DNA of 64,000 bases from Fragilariopsis cylindrus CCMP1102 (taxonomy: Eukaryota > Bacillariophyta > Bacillariophyceae > Bacillariales > Bacillariaceae): positions 310,001 to 374,000 of the forward strand of contig FMBT01000298.1 in the NCBI GenBank assembly GCA_900095095.1. Reading direction: 5' to 3'. How positions within the stretch are numbered: the stretch's first letter is position 1; every line of letters begins with the position of its first letter. Below the pieces are notes generated by a model. That model saw only the letters and a list, made by a program, of their open reading frames with translations, had not been told where the DNA came from and did no database searches. Below are positions 31,074 through 43,299 of this stretch, in pieces. Both the position numbers and the translations under genes were made by a program.

Positions 31074-31902
31074 TTAATATCCAGAAGCAGCAAGTACAGC
31101 ATTGACCTTGGTTAGTTCACCAGCACAAGCTTTTTCTGCGTCCTTTCGTAGTGCAAGTTTGGCCTTTTTAGCATTGTAAAATTCCTTTGCATCTGCCTTT
31201 CTCTTTGATTCCAAACGAGATAGTAACTCCTTGTGTTTCCATCCGACGGAGTTAGCAAGAACTCCCATGACGGTATAATCTCTTCCTGGTTTAAGACGCA
31301 TCGTTCGTAAGGCAGCAGGGACAACAACTCTCTGTTGCTTATCGTAAGGAGCAGGAATACCATCGAATGTTGATAAGCGTCCAATAGCAGCTTGACCACG
31401 TGCGGTCTTTTGATGAACCATACCACGGATTGTACGCCATACCATCATAGCAGGAGCCTTGTAATGGAATGGACCCTTACGAGGGTTTGTGTTCATGGCC
31501 TTATTACGGAATTGAGCATACTTAACTTGGTTACGTTTGACTAAAGTAATTCAATATAAAAATAAATGTTATAAAAGACAATCGCGTGAGAAAATCAATC
31601 AATTAATATTTCGTCGAAGTATTAAAAAGTGTAGATACACTTTAAAAAACCACACAATAAACTGGGCTGGACTACTATTTTCGATTGCCGACTAAAATCC
31701 AGTTTATCCTTCGTTCATTCCTATTCTTCTTCATCGTTCGTTTTCTATTTGAACGTTTACTTACGTGATCCAGATATAACCATCTCGTCACATCGTACGA
31801 TGACAACCTTTTGTCCTGCAAGGAGTTCTTGGCAACAACACTGGCCAGACGACCCATAAGGTGGTCACGTCCGTCGATAATTTTGGTCTTAGAGAGTACC
31901 AT
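31074..31902 (-). CDS. RPL13A: Cytosolic ribosomal protein uL13 (RPL13A); one frameshift
   Basis: Exon 1 is 31902-31765 and exon 2 is 31540-31074, a phase-1 GT-AG intron of 224 nt; the corrected length is 201 aa, close to the usual 203. Exon 1 starts MVLSKTKIIDGRDHLMGRLAS, the classic start of eukaryotic uL13. It then breaks frame near 31827; one missing base restores AKNLLAGQKVVIVRCDEMVI. Exon 2 continues with RNKAMNTNPRKGPFHYKAPA, RTIRGMVHQKTARGQAA and FDGIPAPYDKQQRVVVPAALR, and a Lys/Ala-rich C-terminus. It is a structural protein of the 60S subunit. Because this gene is essential and single-frame in all eukaryotes, its frameshift is strong evidence for a sequencing indel. Confidence 0.95.
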
Positions 31903-32316
31903 TGTTGTTTCTTTTTTCTATATTAATTTAATAATTTGTATAATTAAAAAAGGGTTTGCTTACTTGATGATAGGTGATATCTCTCGCGATTGGCCAAAAT
32001 GTACGTCGTATCGCGCAGTTTTTCACCAATATTATAAAATAGTAAGATGAATAAGCAGTAAAAGTAAAAACTAAAACTAGGTAAGTACTAAATTCGTGAC
32101 CCGGTAATCGTGACTAAACATGGAGATCCGATAAAAATCTAAATTACCGTGAGATAAATTAACATTGATAACTTGACAATGGCATTACGGGCTCTGACAC
32201 TCAAGCAAGTTGGGGAATGCTGATATCGATCGGAAAGACATAAGCTATCTATCCTGCGTTGCGTGTGTCGGAATTTGTCAGGAGGATGAAGTAAAATAAC
32301 CAAATAAATTCTTATA
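31903..32316. other. Divergent promoter region (uL13 / PPR)
   Basis: About 410 bases between two divergent start codons. AT-rich; no motif assigned and no gene supported. Confidence 0.5.
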
Positions 32317-32553
32317 ATGTTTCGTCGTTCAAAGGATGTAGCTGGGAAATACTTGTACTGCCGGCGGCGGCACACTAACAACAATACGTGTATGATTATT
32401 CCCAATACATGTACCACCAGCAGTTTCATCAGAAATATTATGTTCCGAATAATACTTACATGGAACGCGTCGTCGAAACATCTTCTCTACATGTCGGTCA
32501 TGCTAGGGATGTCTCCGTCGACGTGAAAGTATCCAACACGAATACCGATGATG

Positions 32554-32587
<34 letters not shown>

Positions 32588-34942
32588 TCAGTACTGCATG
32601 TACAAGTAAGATCGTATCAACGGAAAGCAAATAATTTACTTGAACAAGTAAAGACAAATAGGGTACAGTCAAGACTTGTCACTCAAAAAGTTGAAGAATT
32701 ATTGCTTCAATTTCTATCAGAATACGACAACAATATTCCATCCGATGGTCCTTTAGCTTTGGAGTTATTGAACACAGCATTGTCCAGTTGTTCTTCACAG
32801 AAAAATGAACGACTAGTACCGCGATTATTTTCACTGACATGCCAGGTGATGATTCGTAGTGATTATAGGAATACAAGTATTGCTACTATTAATGAGGTTC
32901 ATCGTCAACTATGGAGATTATTAAATGGATACGAACAATATTTTGCCACAAATGATATACAATACAATACCCACCATGTGAATGATGCTTGTAGTTACTA
33001 TATTCGTCATATTGTTTATGACGCGAATAAAAAAGAAGAAAACTGATTACTGGAAAAACAAACAAATAAATCAATTAATTGATCGACTGGCAAAACTTTA
33101 TCGTAATCCATCTGTCCCATTGATGACAAATCCATATATTGACGACTCCGTGATTATGTTACTTTGTAATCAACGCAAACCACGAGAAGCATACGAACTA
33201 CTACGCAAAAGAGTTGAGAAGAAAAAGACATCGCTACATCATCGTCGTCAAAGGATCTTCTTCTCCTGAACCGTTAGTGTCAAGCTTCACTAGTATTATA
33301 ATGGATATGCGAAAATATCTCAACCAGAAAATGCTCTACGGGTCGTTGAATGGATGCTGTCGGCACAAAAGAAACAACAGTTGTACCTCTCCTAATGTGA
33401 GTTGCTTCAATGCTCTACTACATGCGTACGCGATGGCTGGTGGAAATGATGCTGGTTTCAAAGCAGAACAGACACTGGAATGGATGGAACAAATTTGTGA
33501 TGAAACTGAACAACATTTAGATACGATGCCAGATGATATATCATATAATATTTGATCAATGCTTGGGCACGATCAAATCATCCCGATGCTCCCATCCGAG
33601 CTGAAGATCTCTTCGAAGAATCATTTCTCTTGGTGAGGCTGGTATGTGTAGTAATAGTAATCAAGTAGGGCCATCAGAGGAAGCATTTACAGCTGTTATG
33701 AATACATGGGTCAACTGCATCAGTAATAATAATAATAATAATTTGAGGAAGAAAGTAGATAATCAAGAAGTCACTGATCGAGTTACCATAATTTTGGATC
33801 TTATGGAACGCATTTCAGAAGAAGATAGTGATAGACTAACATTATCCGTTATACCGTACACCGTATTGATCAAAGCATGGGAAAAGACAGCGCAGCAACG
33901 GCGAGGATTAGAAAGACAAAAATGTGGAGACAAGATTCTTCAGGTTGTTCAAAGGATGCGAGCAAAAGGGGTAGCTCCTACAACCGAAGTGTACAATTCG
34001 GTTCTTACTGCACTTGAAGAGATAGCGGCTATCAATGCAGTTTTCTACTTTTTAGAGTTGGAACAACAATATTGTGATGGAACCATTCAGCTAAACACGA
34101 GAACGTTCAATTGTGGACTAAATGCAATCGCGGCGTTAAATAGGCCGGATGCTGTAGAGAAGGCAACGGATATCTTGAAACGAATGTTTAAGTACTGCGA
34201 AAGCGATCGTTCTATCCTCCCTGAAACTTTTACATTTAATATTATCCTAAAAGTATTATCAAGAAGTGAAAGTCACATACCGGATGCAGCTGCTAGGGCA
34301 GATGATTTACTAAGCGAGATGGATAGTATGCCATCAGTGACACCAGATTTTATCAGCTACGTAACCTGTATTATTGCTTGGGGTCGAAGCCACGAAAAGG
34401 ATAAAATGAAACGAGTTACAAATCTACTACAGAAATATATTTCTTCCCTGGATGAACGTAATCATCAAGATGGAAATGATAATAAGTCAAGTATCGCTGT
34501 TTTTAATGCTGTCCTTTCGGTATGTCATCATAATTTATCACCAGAACTAAGGGTCGATTCTTTAGAGACGGCGCAAGTAACAATGACTGAATTACGTAAA
34601 GTGAAAGGAACTGCGGATCAAATCACATACTCATCCTTCTTCCGTGTAGTGAAAGAGGGATCTCCCGTAGATCGACCCCCTACAACTTTATTTTTGAATC
34701 TTATCGAAAAGAACTCATTCGGTGTACCAGTGACGGATATATCACTCGAGATATTCTTACAGCTGTTTATCGGGTCGCACCTACGACCGTTTTTACAAAT
34801 CTTGTGGGACAAAATGAAGATCCAAGGACTTTTTCAATTCCAAAGGCTTGGTCTAGAAATGTATAACATCCTCTCCTATTTAGCTAGATACTGCTATACT
34901 AGTCACAGAGCTCCATCGTTTAGAAAATCCAACCAAACCTAG
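32317..34942 (+). CDS. Pentatricopeptide repeat (PPR) protein, multiply frameshifted
   Basis: A single long PPR gene is spread over several frames: about 32317-32385, 32388-32590, 32600-33030, 33040-33215, 33214-33550, 33552-33630 and 33644-34942. PPR helices are clear in each long part: ISYNTLINAWARS after correction at about 33550, PSEEAFTAVMNTW, VIPYTVLIKAWEK, TTEVYNSVLTALEE, ETFTFNIILKVLSR and DFISYVTCIIAWGR, spaced near 35 residues. Most junctions need one added base; those near 33030 (in an A6 run) and 33215 need two added or one removed. One lies in a TAA microsatellite (32556-32587). PPR proteins bind organellar RNA. The Arg-rich N-terminus (MFRRSKDVAGKYLYCRRRH) suggests import into an organelle. 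It ends 22 bases from the convergent deaminase gene. True decay cannot be ruled out, given the number of breaks. Confidence 0.78.
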
Positions 34943-34964
34943 ATATAAAATAGATGTAGCTATA

Positions 34965-35546
34965 TCAATTTTCATTTTTCGTCCCATTTTGAACCTTCTT
35001 CGCATTCTTGCAGTTTTCACCTGTAGAGGAATTCTTTCTTTTCTTTCCTTCAGAATCGCCATTAACTAGAGTGTTTATTCGAGCCATTTGTTTTGCTTGA
35101 TTGCCAATCTTAATAAACTCTATATTTTCTCGAATAGCTGTTTCTTGGATTATTTTAGGAGGGTCGTATCTTGTAACGATTTTACGTATCCCAGCAACGG
35201 TCAGAGCCGCGAAACAACGTTTGCATGGAGGCATTGTGATGTATGCGGTCGCTTTGTTTGTAGATATACCATTTCGACATGCATCACCAATAGCGGCAAT
35301 TTCTGCATGTATATCTGAATCACATTCACCGTATAGAGGTTTGTTGTTTGATACACTAATCATAGCATTTTGAGACAATTCTTCGATTTCGTTGACTTCG
35401 TTTACGAGTATGCATGCCATTGAACCTTGTTTAAGCTTGGAGCTTCTCGTGATGATCATACATAGATCCATGAAGTTATCGTCCTTTGAAAGCCCTTTAT
35501 CAGGTTTCCAACCATACAACTCGTATCCCTTCAATAACTCAGCCAT
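34965..35546 (-). CDS. CMP/dCMP-type zinc deaminase
   Basis: Intact single-exon ORF of 193 aa. The deaminase zinc site is complete: HAEIAAIGD (His ligand and catalytic Glu) and MPPCKRCFAAL (the PC-x-x-C ligands). Before it, GSMACILVNEVNEIEE and a Ser/Asn-rich strand fit the beginning of the fold. Family members deaminate free or nucleotide-bound cytosine or related bases; the substrate cannot be fixed from motifs. A Lys/Asn-rich basic C-terminus (KKRKNSSTG...KNAKKVQ) might be a nuclear signal. The 3' end nearly touches that of the PPR gene (22-base gap). Confidence 0.85.
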   Translation of the reverse strand: MAELLKGYELYGWKPDKGLSKDDNFMDLCMIITRSSKLKQGSMACILVNEVNEIEELSQNAMISVSNNKPLYGECDSDIHAEIAAIGDACRNGISTNKATAYITMPPCKRCFAALTVAGIRKIVTRYDPPKIIQETAIRENIEFIKIGNQAKQMARINTLVNGDSEGKKRKNSSTGENCKNAKKVQNGTKNEN

Positions 35547-37039
35547 TGTTGGCTTTTGGTTTGCTTAACGCTACAGATGATGTACCGTACAATTAATTAT
35601 GAAAAAATAAGAAAATGACAAAGATTTGAAGACTGAGTGATGATTGATTTCGACTTGAGCGGGGGATCGAGTGAATTGATGATGGTGGATGCGGCGATGA
35701 TGAGCAAAAATAAAAATTGAGTAAAATATTTTTAGATTTACCTATTCCCCCATCCCCGATTTTATGATTTTATACGATTTTTTGTATTCAAAATATAACA
35801 CGGTAACTTACTTAGTAGTAACTATGATCCGACTGGATTAAAAATCAAATTATATTGTGTTATTGATTTGACAAATCCATGCTACTCAATGATAAACACA
35901 CAGCACAATTCAAATCAATCAAACAGGAGGGCGAATGATAAAAGCAACAAGTGTCACACACATACCTCTTGTGATGACATGACAATCATGGATGCAATAT
36001 AACAGCAACAGCAGCAACAACAACAACAACAAATCAAAGCATCAAGTGCTGCTGCAGCACATATATATGGTAAGCAACTGTCTCATCTTTCAACCACTGA
36101 TCTAACAAAACTCTTCCATAGAACAAGGAATAAATAGGAATAGGTAAATGAAGTAAAGACAACAAAAATATAACAACTATCAAATCTATCGATCGATTGA
36201 TTGGTTGATTGATTGATCGATTGATTTGGAGGATTGTTATACCAAAGATAATGATTGGATGTTGTCATAAGTAATAGCAGTAGCAATAGCAGTAGCAGTA
36301 GCAGTAGCAGTAGCAGTAGCAGTAGCAAGGAATAATAACAACAGCTAGAGGCAGCAGTTGTTGGTAAATTGTAAAAATTAACAGCAACATATTGTTAGTA
36401 GAAAATTATTGTTTTTAGGTAAATTTAACTCAGTCTTTTAAGTCTTGATATTTCCCTAGTTTCTATATTGTGGTGTGTGACTGATTGTTGTGCTAATATG
36501 TTGTCATCATTGGCCCATATGCTATATTTTCTTTTTAAAAGTTTCGGGTTCATTGCTGATTTATCACTGTTTGTTGGTGTTGGTGTTATTTTAAATTAGA
36601 CCTTGGGAGGTCTAATTTAAAATAGACCTTAGTAATCCAGCTAATTAAAATACCTTTTGCTCAAGAAAACCCTCTAGTTTATAACAGTAGTATAGTATAG
36701 TATGATGCTAAGGGTAGTACAGTATGCCTATATATATTATTGCAACTATTTGTAAAGAGGTGTACTCATGATGCAGCAAACATATTAAGACAAGATCTTT
36801 TTCTAAAAGAAAAACGAAACTCTATATTTGTTAACTCCTCTGAAGATTCGATTCCGGTTGTTTAATATTATTAGTGCAATACTTATAATCTGAATAAATA
36901 TTGCGTATTTGAGTATTAACCTGCTATGGCGCTCCTTTTTTTTTGGATCTCAACTTTTCAACACTCTCTTACATAAGTTATATGATGGATAATGGCATCA
37001 ACTTATTCTAGCTAAGTTTGGGAGAACTGAAGCTTCTAG
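35547..37039. other. Intergenic region with simple repeats and a hairpin
   Basis: It contains: a sequence at about 35702-35765 also found at about 47022-47088; a CAG/CAA-rich stretch (36005-36055); an AGT/GCAGTA microsatellite (about 36275-36327); a perfect 17-bp hairpin (36587-36624); and a 28-bp tandem duplication starting at 37006. Poly-Leu ORFs here are products of the repeats. No gene is supported. Confidence 0.6.
36587..36624. repeat. Perfect 17-bp inverted repeat, 4-base loop
   Basis: Arms TATTTTAAATTAGACCT (36587-36603) and AGGTCTAATTTAAAATA (36608-36624) are perfect reverse complements with loop TGGG. No neighbouring gene explains it; it may be a MITE remnant. Confidence 0.85.
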
Positions 37040-37061
37040 CTAAGTTTGGGAGAACTGAAGC
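37006..37061. repeat. 28-bp perfect tandem duplication over the MscS-like gene stop codon
   Basis: Copies 37006-37033 and 37034-37061 are identical (TTCTAGCTAAGTTTGGGAGA...). The right copy holds the last codons and stop of the channel gene; the left copy repeats them in the 3' flank. Confidence 0.95.
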
Positions 37062-40000
37062 ATGCTAAGAAAACTTTTATCATCGTCATTCAAAGGGCTT
37101 TCGTTGATAGGTGATAGCTCACTGCCATTATCATCATCGTCGTCGTCTCCACTTTTTGGTAACTTTTTCGATTTCGGAGTTTCTTTCTGGGATTTATTAA
37201 AGGTAAAAGGATCACTCATTTTGCTGTCAACAACTGGTCGGCTTTTCTGTTTTAATATTTCGGGACTAATCGATGCAAGACCGGTAAGAATATTGCCATC
37301 ATTGTTGTCGTTTATGTTTGAGTTTTGCAATACACGTGCTTTATAATCTTGCACTCCTCCATTGACCAAAGAACCACCATAGTACAAAATATTTCTTTTG
37401 TTTGGTTTGTCGTAATTTATGTGAAGTTTGAACGAAAGAGCAATTGCGAATTGGTGAAGTTCGCCACGATGTCGTAGAACTTTGTTTGAGGCCTGCCAGG
37501 TATGCGACGAGCGAACAGAAAGTTTGTACGTTACAACTTCGTTGTTGGGATCGATATCCTCGCATCTAAATAAAAAGATTGAGTCCCATGTGTTAGGATT
37601 TTCGCGGATATATTCTTCTACTCCCTCTCTGAACATCTGAATTGTCCCCGTCCCTGCATGACACGATATGTGAAAGTATAAAGGTATATCCACTGTTGCT
37701 TTCTCGGAACGGTAACAATTTGTAATCCTGGAATAGGCAAGTGAGCTATTAGAAACTGTTGCGATTTCATTTGTTGCGCCAAAGCGTAATGTCGTGCTAA
37801 AAATGGAAATATCTGAAGGCAAAAATAGAGTTTGAGAATTATCAAAATACACAGCGAAGTCTTTGTTATGTTTTACACAGACCCTTCAACTCACCCTCTA
37901 CAATCCATGACATCTTCATTTGTGGTACACCTGAGCCTGCGGAGTCAGTAATTACTATTCTATCACCAATATCATATGGTCTTGAAATTATGGAAAATAG
38001 GAATAGGGAGAAATTAATCTCAAGTTAGCCGTATTGAAGAGTGAAAGACCAACCATAATTTGTAAAACATCTGTTCAATTTTTCCTTACCTTCGTGCGAC
38101 AATGAGAATGATTCCTTCGAATGTTTTTGCACATGCGGGACCGAATGCAAAGCTACCTCCAAGCACCAATGTGGAAAATGGTATCAACAAGGAAACTAGA
38201 TTCACTCCCAAAATTCCGAACACTGTCATAGTCAGCATAAGGAAAAACACCGGGTCAATTAAGGACTCCAGCACATTATCGATCACACTGGAATTACCGA
38301 CCGAGGCTCGGAAATATCGAAGCTTCCTATATATATTATCGCAACCTTGCACAAAGGAGAGCAGTGGTAGACTACCATCTTTTTGTGGATGAAACACGTT
38401 CATTAGTATTTTCCTTTTGATTTTGTTTTCGGTACCGTCTTCTTTAAGCAGCAAAATATCAAAAACCGAAAAGGATAGGGTTTCAGGATCAGCAGAAAGT
38501 TTCAACAAGCGTTTGTAGACAGATACAGCAGAAAGAATCATCTCATTTCGAGTAGATGCAGGACCATATGCTTCAGAGAAAATATAATAGTGATCAATGT
38601 AACTTATGGCTCGCCGAAATTTCATGGTGTCAGCAACTGATACGTCCAACGACTACAAAATGATACACAAATGCACAAAATCGTTAGATTTATGAAGGAT
38701 TACTTTATAAAGAAGCGCATCGCATTGGCTCTCACCTTTACATGTTTCATAACTGGCTCTTGCCATCTATCGAGCAAGTCCTTGATAGCAATACGTGTAC
38801 TGCCACTATTAGTATATAACTTTTCTTTCTCGAACAATCCTTCGCCCTGACTGTCCTCTAATTCTTCAACATTTGAACCTTCGTCGTCATCAGGAAGTGG
38901 CGACTGAAAATTTGGTACGGAATCCTCTATATTTGATCCGTCGTCTGCCTCGAACTTAATGTCAGACCAACGAATTACACTCAATCGCCCCCTTCTACGA
39001 GCTTCTGCTTCTGCTTCTACTTCAGACTCCATTGCTTCATCCGGTTGACCAGAATCAGTTTCATTTGAATGCTCTATTCCAATCATATTTGCAATGTCCT
39101 CCGACTCAATCGATAGTTCTGCGACCTCCGATATTGTAATAACATCGTTTAGAATTTTCTCTAATCTTGGTTTGTATGTCTCGACCATGCGTCCTGAAAA
39201 GAAAAGAGCTATCATTGTACGTTTTAGTGATACGGCTAGACCACAAAAGACCATGCTAAACAGCATCTTAAGGTAAAATTCAGAGTTTATAATGAACGCC
39301 CCTGAATTTCCTTCCGTGTAGATTTTAAAGCCAGTAAAGTAAAACCAATGCTGTTTGCTTTCGTTAGGTCCTTGGAACAAAATCAAGTCCCAAAATCCCC
39401 AAGCTAAGGCAATAAAGGGCCATCCTTTTGACTGGAGACAAAATATTGTTATCCCGGGACCCAGAGCGTTGGAAACAAACTTACTCGACACAATCAGGCC
39501 ATCAATTAAGATTATTTGGGAAAACTTTGAAAGTTCAAGCATAAGAAGTTGACGGCCTTTTTAAAATAAAATATATAACGGAACTCGTGAGTGATATAAA
39601 TTTTGTTTACTTGTAGGACGAATCTCAGTGTAGTTTGTATGTTTTTCAAGTTAACACACTCACCAACGAAGTCAAAAAGCCATGAAAATGTCATAGATCC
39701 TGGGACATATTCTGGTGTTGATGGGTTGCGAAATACGTAGAACGTTATGAATGCAGCAGCAAACAGTGAAAAAGCCCAAATCAGTGTTGAGTGAACAAAC
39801 CAACGAAATAAGCCTTGTATAAGAATGGTGGGATTCAATATTTCTCGGCATCTTCTTCTAAGGTTTTTCTCGAGGAGTTTTCGGGCTTTTAGCTTTCTTT
39901 CTGATACTCTTTTCTTCGATTCGAAACTGTTATCAGAAAAACTATTGAGAAGTGGTAGTCCTTCGTGAGCGTATTCGTCGTCGCCGTCGTCATCGTTGCT

Positions 40001-40573
40001 CTCATTCTCTGTCTCTGCCAGTTCACTTACTTCACTAACACTCCTGTCATAGCCTCTAAAAGTCTTATCAATGTCACGTGGGTCGTGGAATCCTGCAAAG
40101 TTATCACTACTAATTTTACCATGATCCATTTCCGACAGGAGTGTGTTCGCTCTGCGATGACCATCTTTGCGTCTACTTTTTTTATCGAACGAGTTTCGCT
40201 TATGTAACTGTTGGAGTGTAGCTATCGCCTCCAATCGAAGAGTAGAATCCCTTCTCGAATGACTTGAAGACTTTATCGAAATACTTGATGATCGCAGCAA
40301 AGAATTTTCCATCGCATATCCCAAATTAGGTACGCCAAGGGGTGGGATCTCTCCTTTAACAGCAGGATGGAAACCATCCACGCCCTTTTCTGTGTACTTA
40401 AAACGTTGTTCGACGCTCGAAAGGACAGCATCTTCTGCTTCGTCTGTATCAGCCCTCATATTACTCAGTAACGTAGGATCTATTACATCACGCTTTTTGA
40501 AATTTGTTTCCCTTTTCTTTGTTAGACCTCCGTCACCGAAGACTTTTTCGGTGGGGTTGCTATCTTCCGTCAT
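37040..40573 (-). CDS. MscS-like mechanosensitive channel, paralogue A (five exons)
   Basis: Exons 40573-39664, 39556-38736, 38652-38090, 37980-37895 and 37812-37040 join in phases 1, 0, 2 and 1 to give 1050 aa with no frameshift. After a long charged cytosolic N-terminus come membrane segments near residues 260-290 (STLIWAFSLFAAAFITFYV), about 325-385 and about 410-430. A large acidic loop follows, then the pore-lining region (FFLMLTMTVFGILGVNLVSLLIPFSTLVLGGSFAFGPACAKTFEG) and the MscS beta-domain start PYDIGDRIVI. The C-terminal domain is rich in Asp and Ser. The layout matches eukaryotic MSL proteins, which open under membrane tension and release ions. It may serve turgor control at the plasma membrane or ER; no organelle signal is seen. 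The tandem paralogue B lies upstream. The stop codon sits in a tandem duplication. Confidence 0.85.
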
Positions 40574-41229
40574 TGTCGACCCTGTCGAATGTTTGCGAAA
40601 GATAATACCTTTCTTATAGAAGTTGGTCTTCTTGTTATGTCTACTTTATGCGTATATATGTGTATGTGTATGTGATTGTGTTTGTGTATTTTATTAAATT
40701 TTATGTTTTCTTCGAAGAAAGCGAAGAGCATGCTAATCGGTGCTAACAATACCTGGTAAGGCTTATGATACCGTGCGGTATGGTAATAATTATATAATTA
40801 TTACCAACTGGCGTATGTGACGCTTTCGCCAACACGTGCTTTATACGGGACTCTACATACGTGACTGACCACAACTTTGCGCGAAAAAGTGTCTGTCATG
40901 ATACAGTATATAACTTACCTTATTTGATTTTATAGTCCTTCCACTTTGGTCCATGCCTGGATGAGTAAAGATCTTGACCATTGGCTTGTATCTTGCTTAG
41001 TTTTACTGTGCACCAGATCCTACAATTAATGGATCTCTTACTGATACTTCTTGTCAATTATTTTGACAGAAATATTTCAAATTTTTAGATCATGGCCCTT
41101 TTCAAGTAAAGGTAGAGAAAAGCAAGTGACTTCATCCTTTGGTTGGATACCATCAGTTTTGCATGATGTGTAGTATAAAAGCAGCAGCAGCAGCAGCAGC
41201 AGCAGAATGCTTCCTTTTCTTTTTGAAAA

Positions 41230-41500
41230 TTGGGAAAAAGAATATAGAGACAGCTCAAAGCGCGGAGTTGCACATGATACCATCAAAAAGATATATTTGT
41301 GATAATTTAACAGGACAACAAAAGAAAGGAAGAATCCATATACCCTTGATATCGGGAGTCAACCCCCCTACTGGTTGACTTTGTCTTGTAGTATTGGCCC
41401 ACCCTTTGAGCCAATTGCATCTACCCCAATCCTTCCAGGCGCTTTATAGGTCATGTGCAACTCTGCATTTTGAGCTGTCTGCCTCTATATTCTTTTTCCA
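41230..41500. repeat. Inverted repeat pair (fold-back remnant)
   Basis: The left arm (about 41230-41278), read in reverse complement as CATGTGCAACTCCGCGCTTT..., matches the right arm (about 41451-41500), CATGTGCAACTCTGCATTTT..., including GAGCTGTCT and CTATATTCTTTTTCC. About 170 bases lie between them. Confidence 0.8.
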
Positions 41501-42644
41501 ACTCCATCAAATGAATCTATAATGCTGTTCCTATCAGATTCAGACAGAGACTGCTACCTTGTGCTCTTATAGCTATAGGACAGCAGATTAGCTATTTTGA
41601 GCTTTAGTACGTCTTATGGAACAATTAATGGAACTGACGAAGTAATGATGGCAATAAGAAGTTTGATGTTTTGATATGTTGCAAAGCCAAGTGTTATTTT
41701 GTCCTCTCAAAGTCATGGATAGTATGGATACTTTTGGTACAACTCTCTCTGTTGGAGCTGTTTTAATTAAACAAGGTTGTTTTCAGTCATAACAAGACAA
41801 CAACGGACTGATTATTAATAATACAATGGAGACAACATGGGAGATAAACAAGGAAGAAGGGCATTGCATATGATGTCTAAGTGAGAGAGATATTACCACT
41901 GATTTGTGCACTCAAACTACTACTGTGGAAAATTCCTATAAGAAATCGCAAATTTCCATTAGTGGAACAGTGAACAAGCTCCTGCTAAATACAAGAAACA
42001 AAATCATCCAATCAGACCTTCAATGTTGTACTAGCTTATGGGTGGCAGGTGCCAGCAGTAGAGGTAGAAAGAGTATTATCAGACTCTAAAACCTGTCTGC
42101 ATGTTCACTAGTAAAATTGGTGCTAATGTATGTAGTCCACCACACAGTGGATTATTTTCTCTGCAAAAGGCGTTGTGAGAGGCAAAATGAGAATTTTGAA
42201 TGGTCCCTTATCCACAAAAAAATTGGAGAGGACGGGTCAGGGGTCAAAGAAGAGTGTGCATTTTTTTGTTGGCATGCAGGATTGTCCTCCCTGTTGAACC
42301 TTGAAAATATGACACCACAAGGCCTGCCTTTAAAACATATCAAGAATGATGACAATAGCAGGAGGAGGTACAATAAACTAGTATTATTATGACTGCTATG
42401 GGACGAGCTGTTGTTAGTAATTAATAGTAAGATACTCGTGCATAATAATAGAGTCATACAATATTCTATTAGAAGAAGGAATAAGATTCATCCAAACAAC
42501 TCCTAAAATTTTGACAGGATGAGAGTAGGAGCTGTTGAGAAATCTAGATATGTAAGTAATTGGCTGCTGTAATAATGGTAGTTACTACTGATAGTTTAGG
42601 ATGCTGGCTTCTCTGTTGGCTCTATGCAACTATGCGACTTTGCT

Positions 42645-42710
42645 GCAACTATGTTGCAACTATACAAACTATGTTGCAACTATACAAACTATGCAACATA
42701 TGCAACATAT
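42645..42710. repeat. Short tandem repeat AACTATGTTGCAACTATACA
   Basis: About two and a half copies of a 22-base unit followed by ATGCAACAT repeats. Local slippage product. Confidence 0.85.
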
Positions 42711-43299
42711 GCCCTGTCGGACAATTGTATTGTGGTCACATTGTTAGTTGTAATTTGCATCTACGATAGATATACAGGCCGTTTTGTGGTGGAATGGTGG
42801 ATATAGTTTTTAGAAGTAGTCTCCAGATCTTACCCAGAATTAAAGAAACAATACTTGCTGAGTTGTTAGAAGGAATTGATATACTAGCAGTGATAATATA
42901 TAAGGAGATTGAATAGAGTAGATATTTTGTTACGATACACAGTGATGAAAGATGAAGAAGAAGCAAGGAATAGCCGCTTGCTTGGTTTGATAGTAGTTTA
43001 GTTTGATATGAGAGATAACAGTTACAGTATTAATTACAGTGAAACAAGCAGCAACATATACATGAGGAGGTATAGTTGGCTTCTGGCAAAGGTAGCAGGA
43101 AAGGTAAAGTGTAACGAGTCACTATAGATTGTATTTGGCCATATGATCACCATGATTAATGCTACCGCATGTTGAGATAAAAACAGTAAAATGATTATTT
43201 ATATCCGGTAATACGTATGATCTATTAGATTCTCAACAGAGAACATTTCAAGATATACTCGTGCCTTAATGATATTTGGCAAGCAAAATCAAGAGGTTG

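Larger units (their letters stand above)
40574..43299. other. Repeat-derived region between the channel paralogues
   Basis: It holds a CAG run (41180-41206), an inverted repeat pair (41230-41278 and 41451-41500), a 22-base tandem repeat (about 42645-42690) and many short, broken ORFs. This looks like decayed mobile DNA, but no family could be named. The promoter of paralogue A should lie at its left end. Confidence 0.5.

Noticed and set aside
32139-32429. Minus-strand 96-aa frame overlapping the PPR start
   Set aside because: No motif, and it overlaps the PPR N-terminus, which is better supported.
36083-36328. Poly-Leu frame on the minus strand
   Set aside because: Translation of the AGT/CAG microsatellite; no upstream exon or domain.
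41077-41378. Ala- and Cys-repeat frames around the CAG run
   Set aside because: They are three-frame translations of a CAG repeat within decayed repeat DNA.
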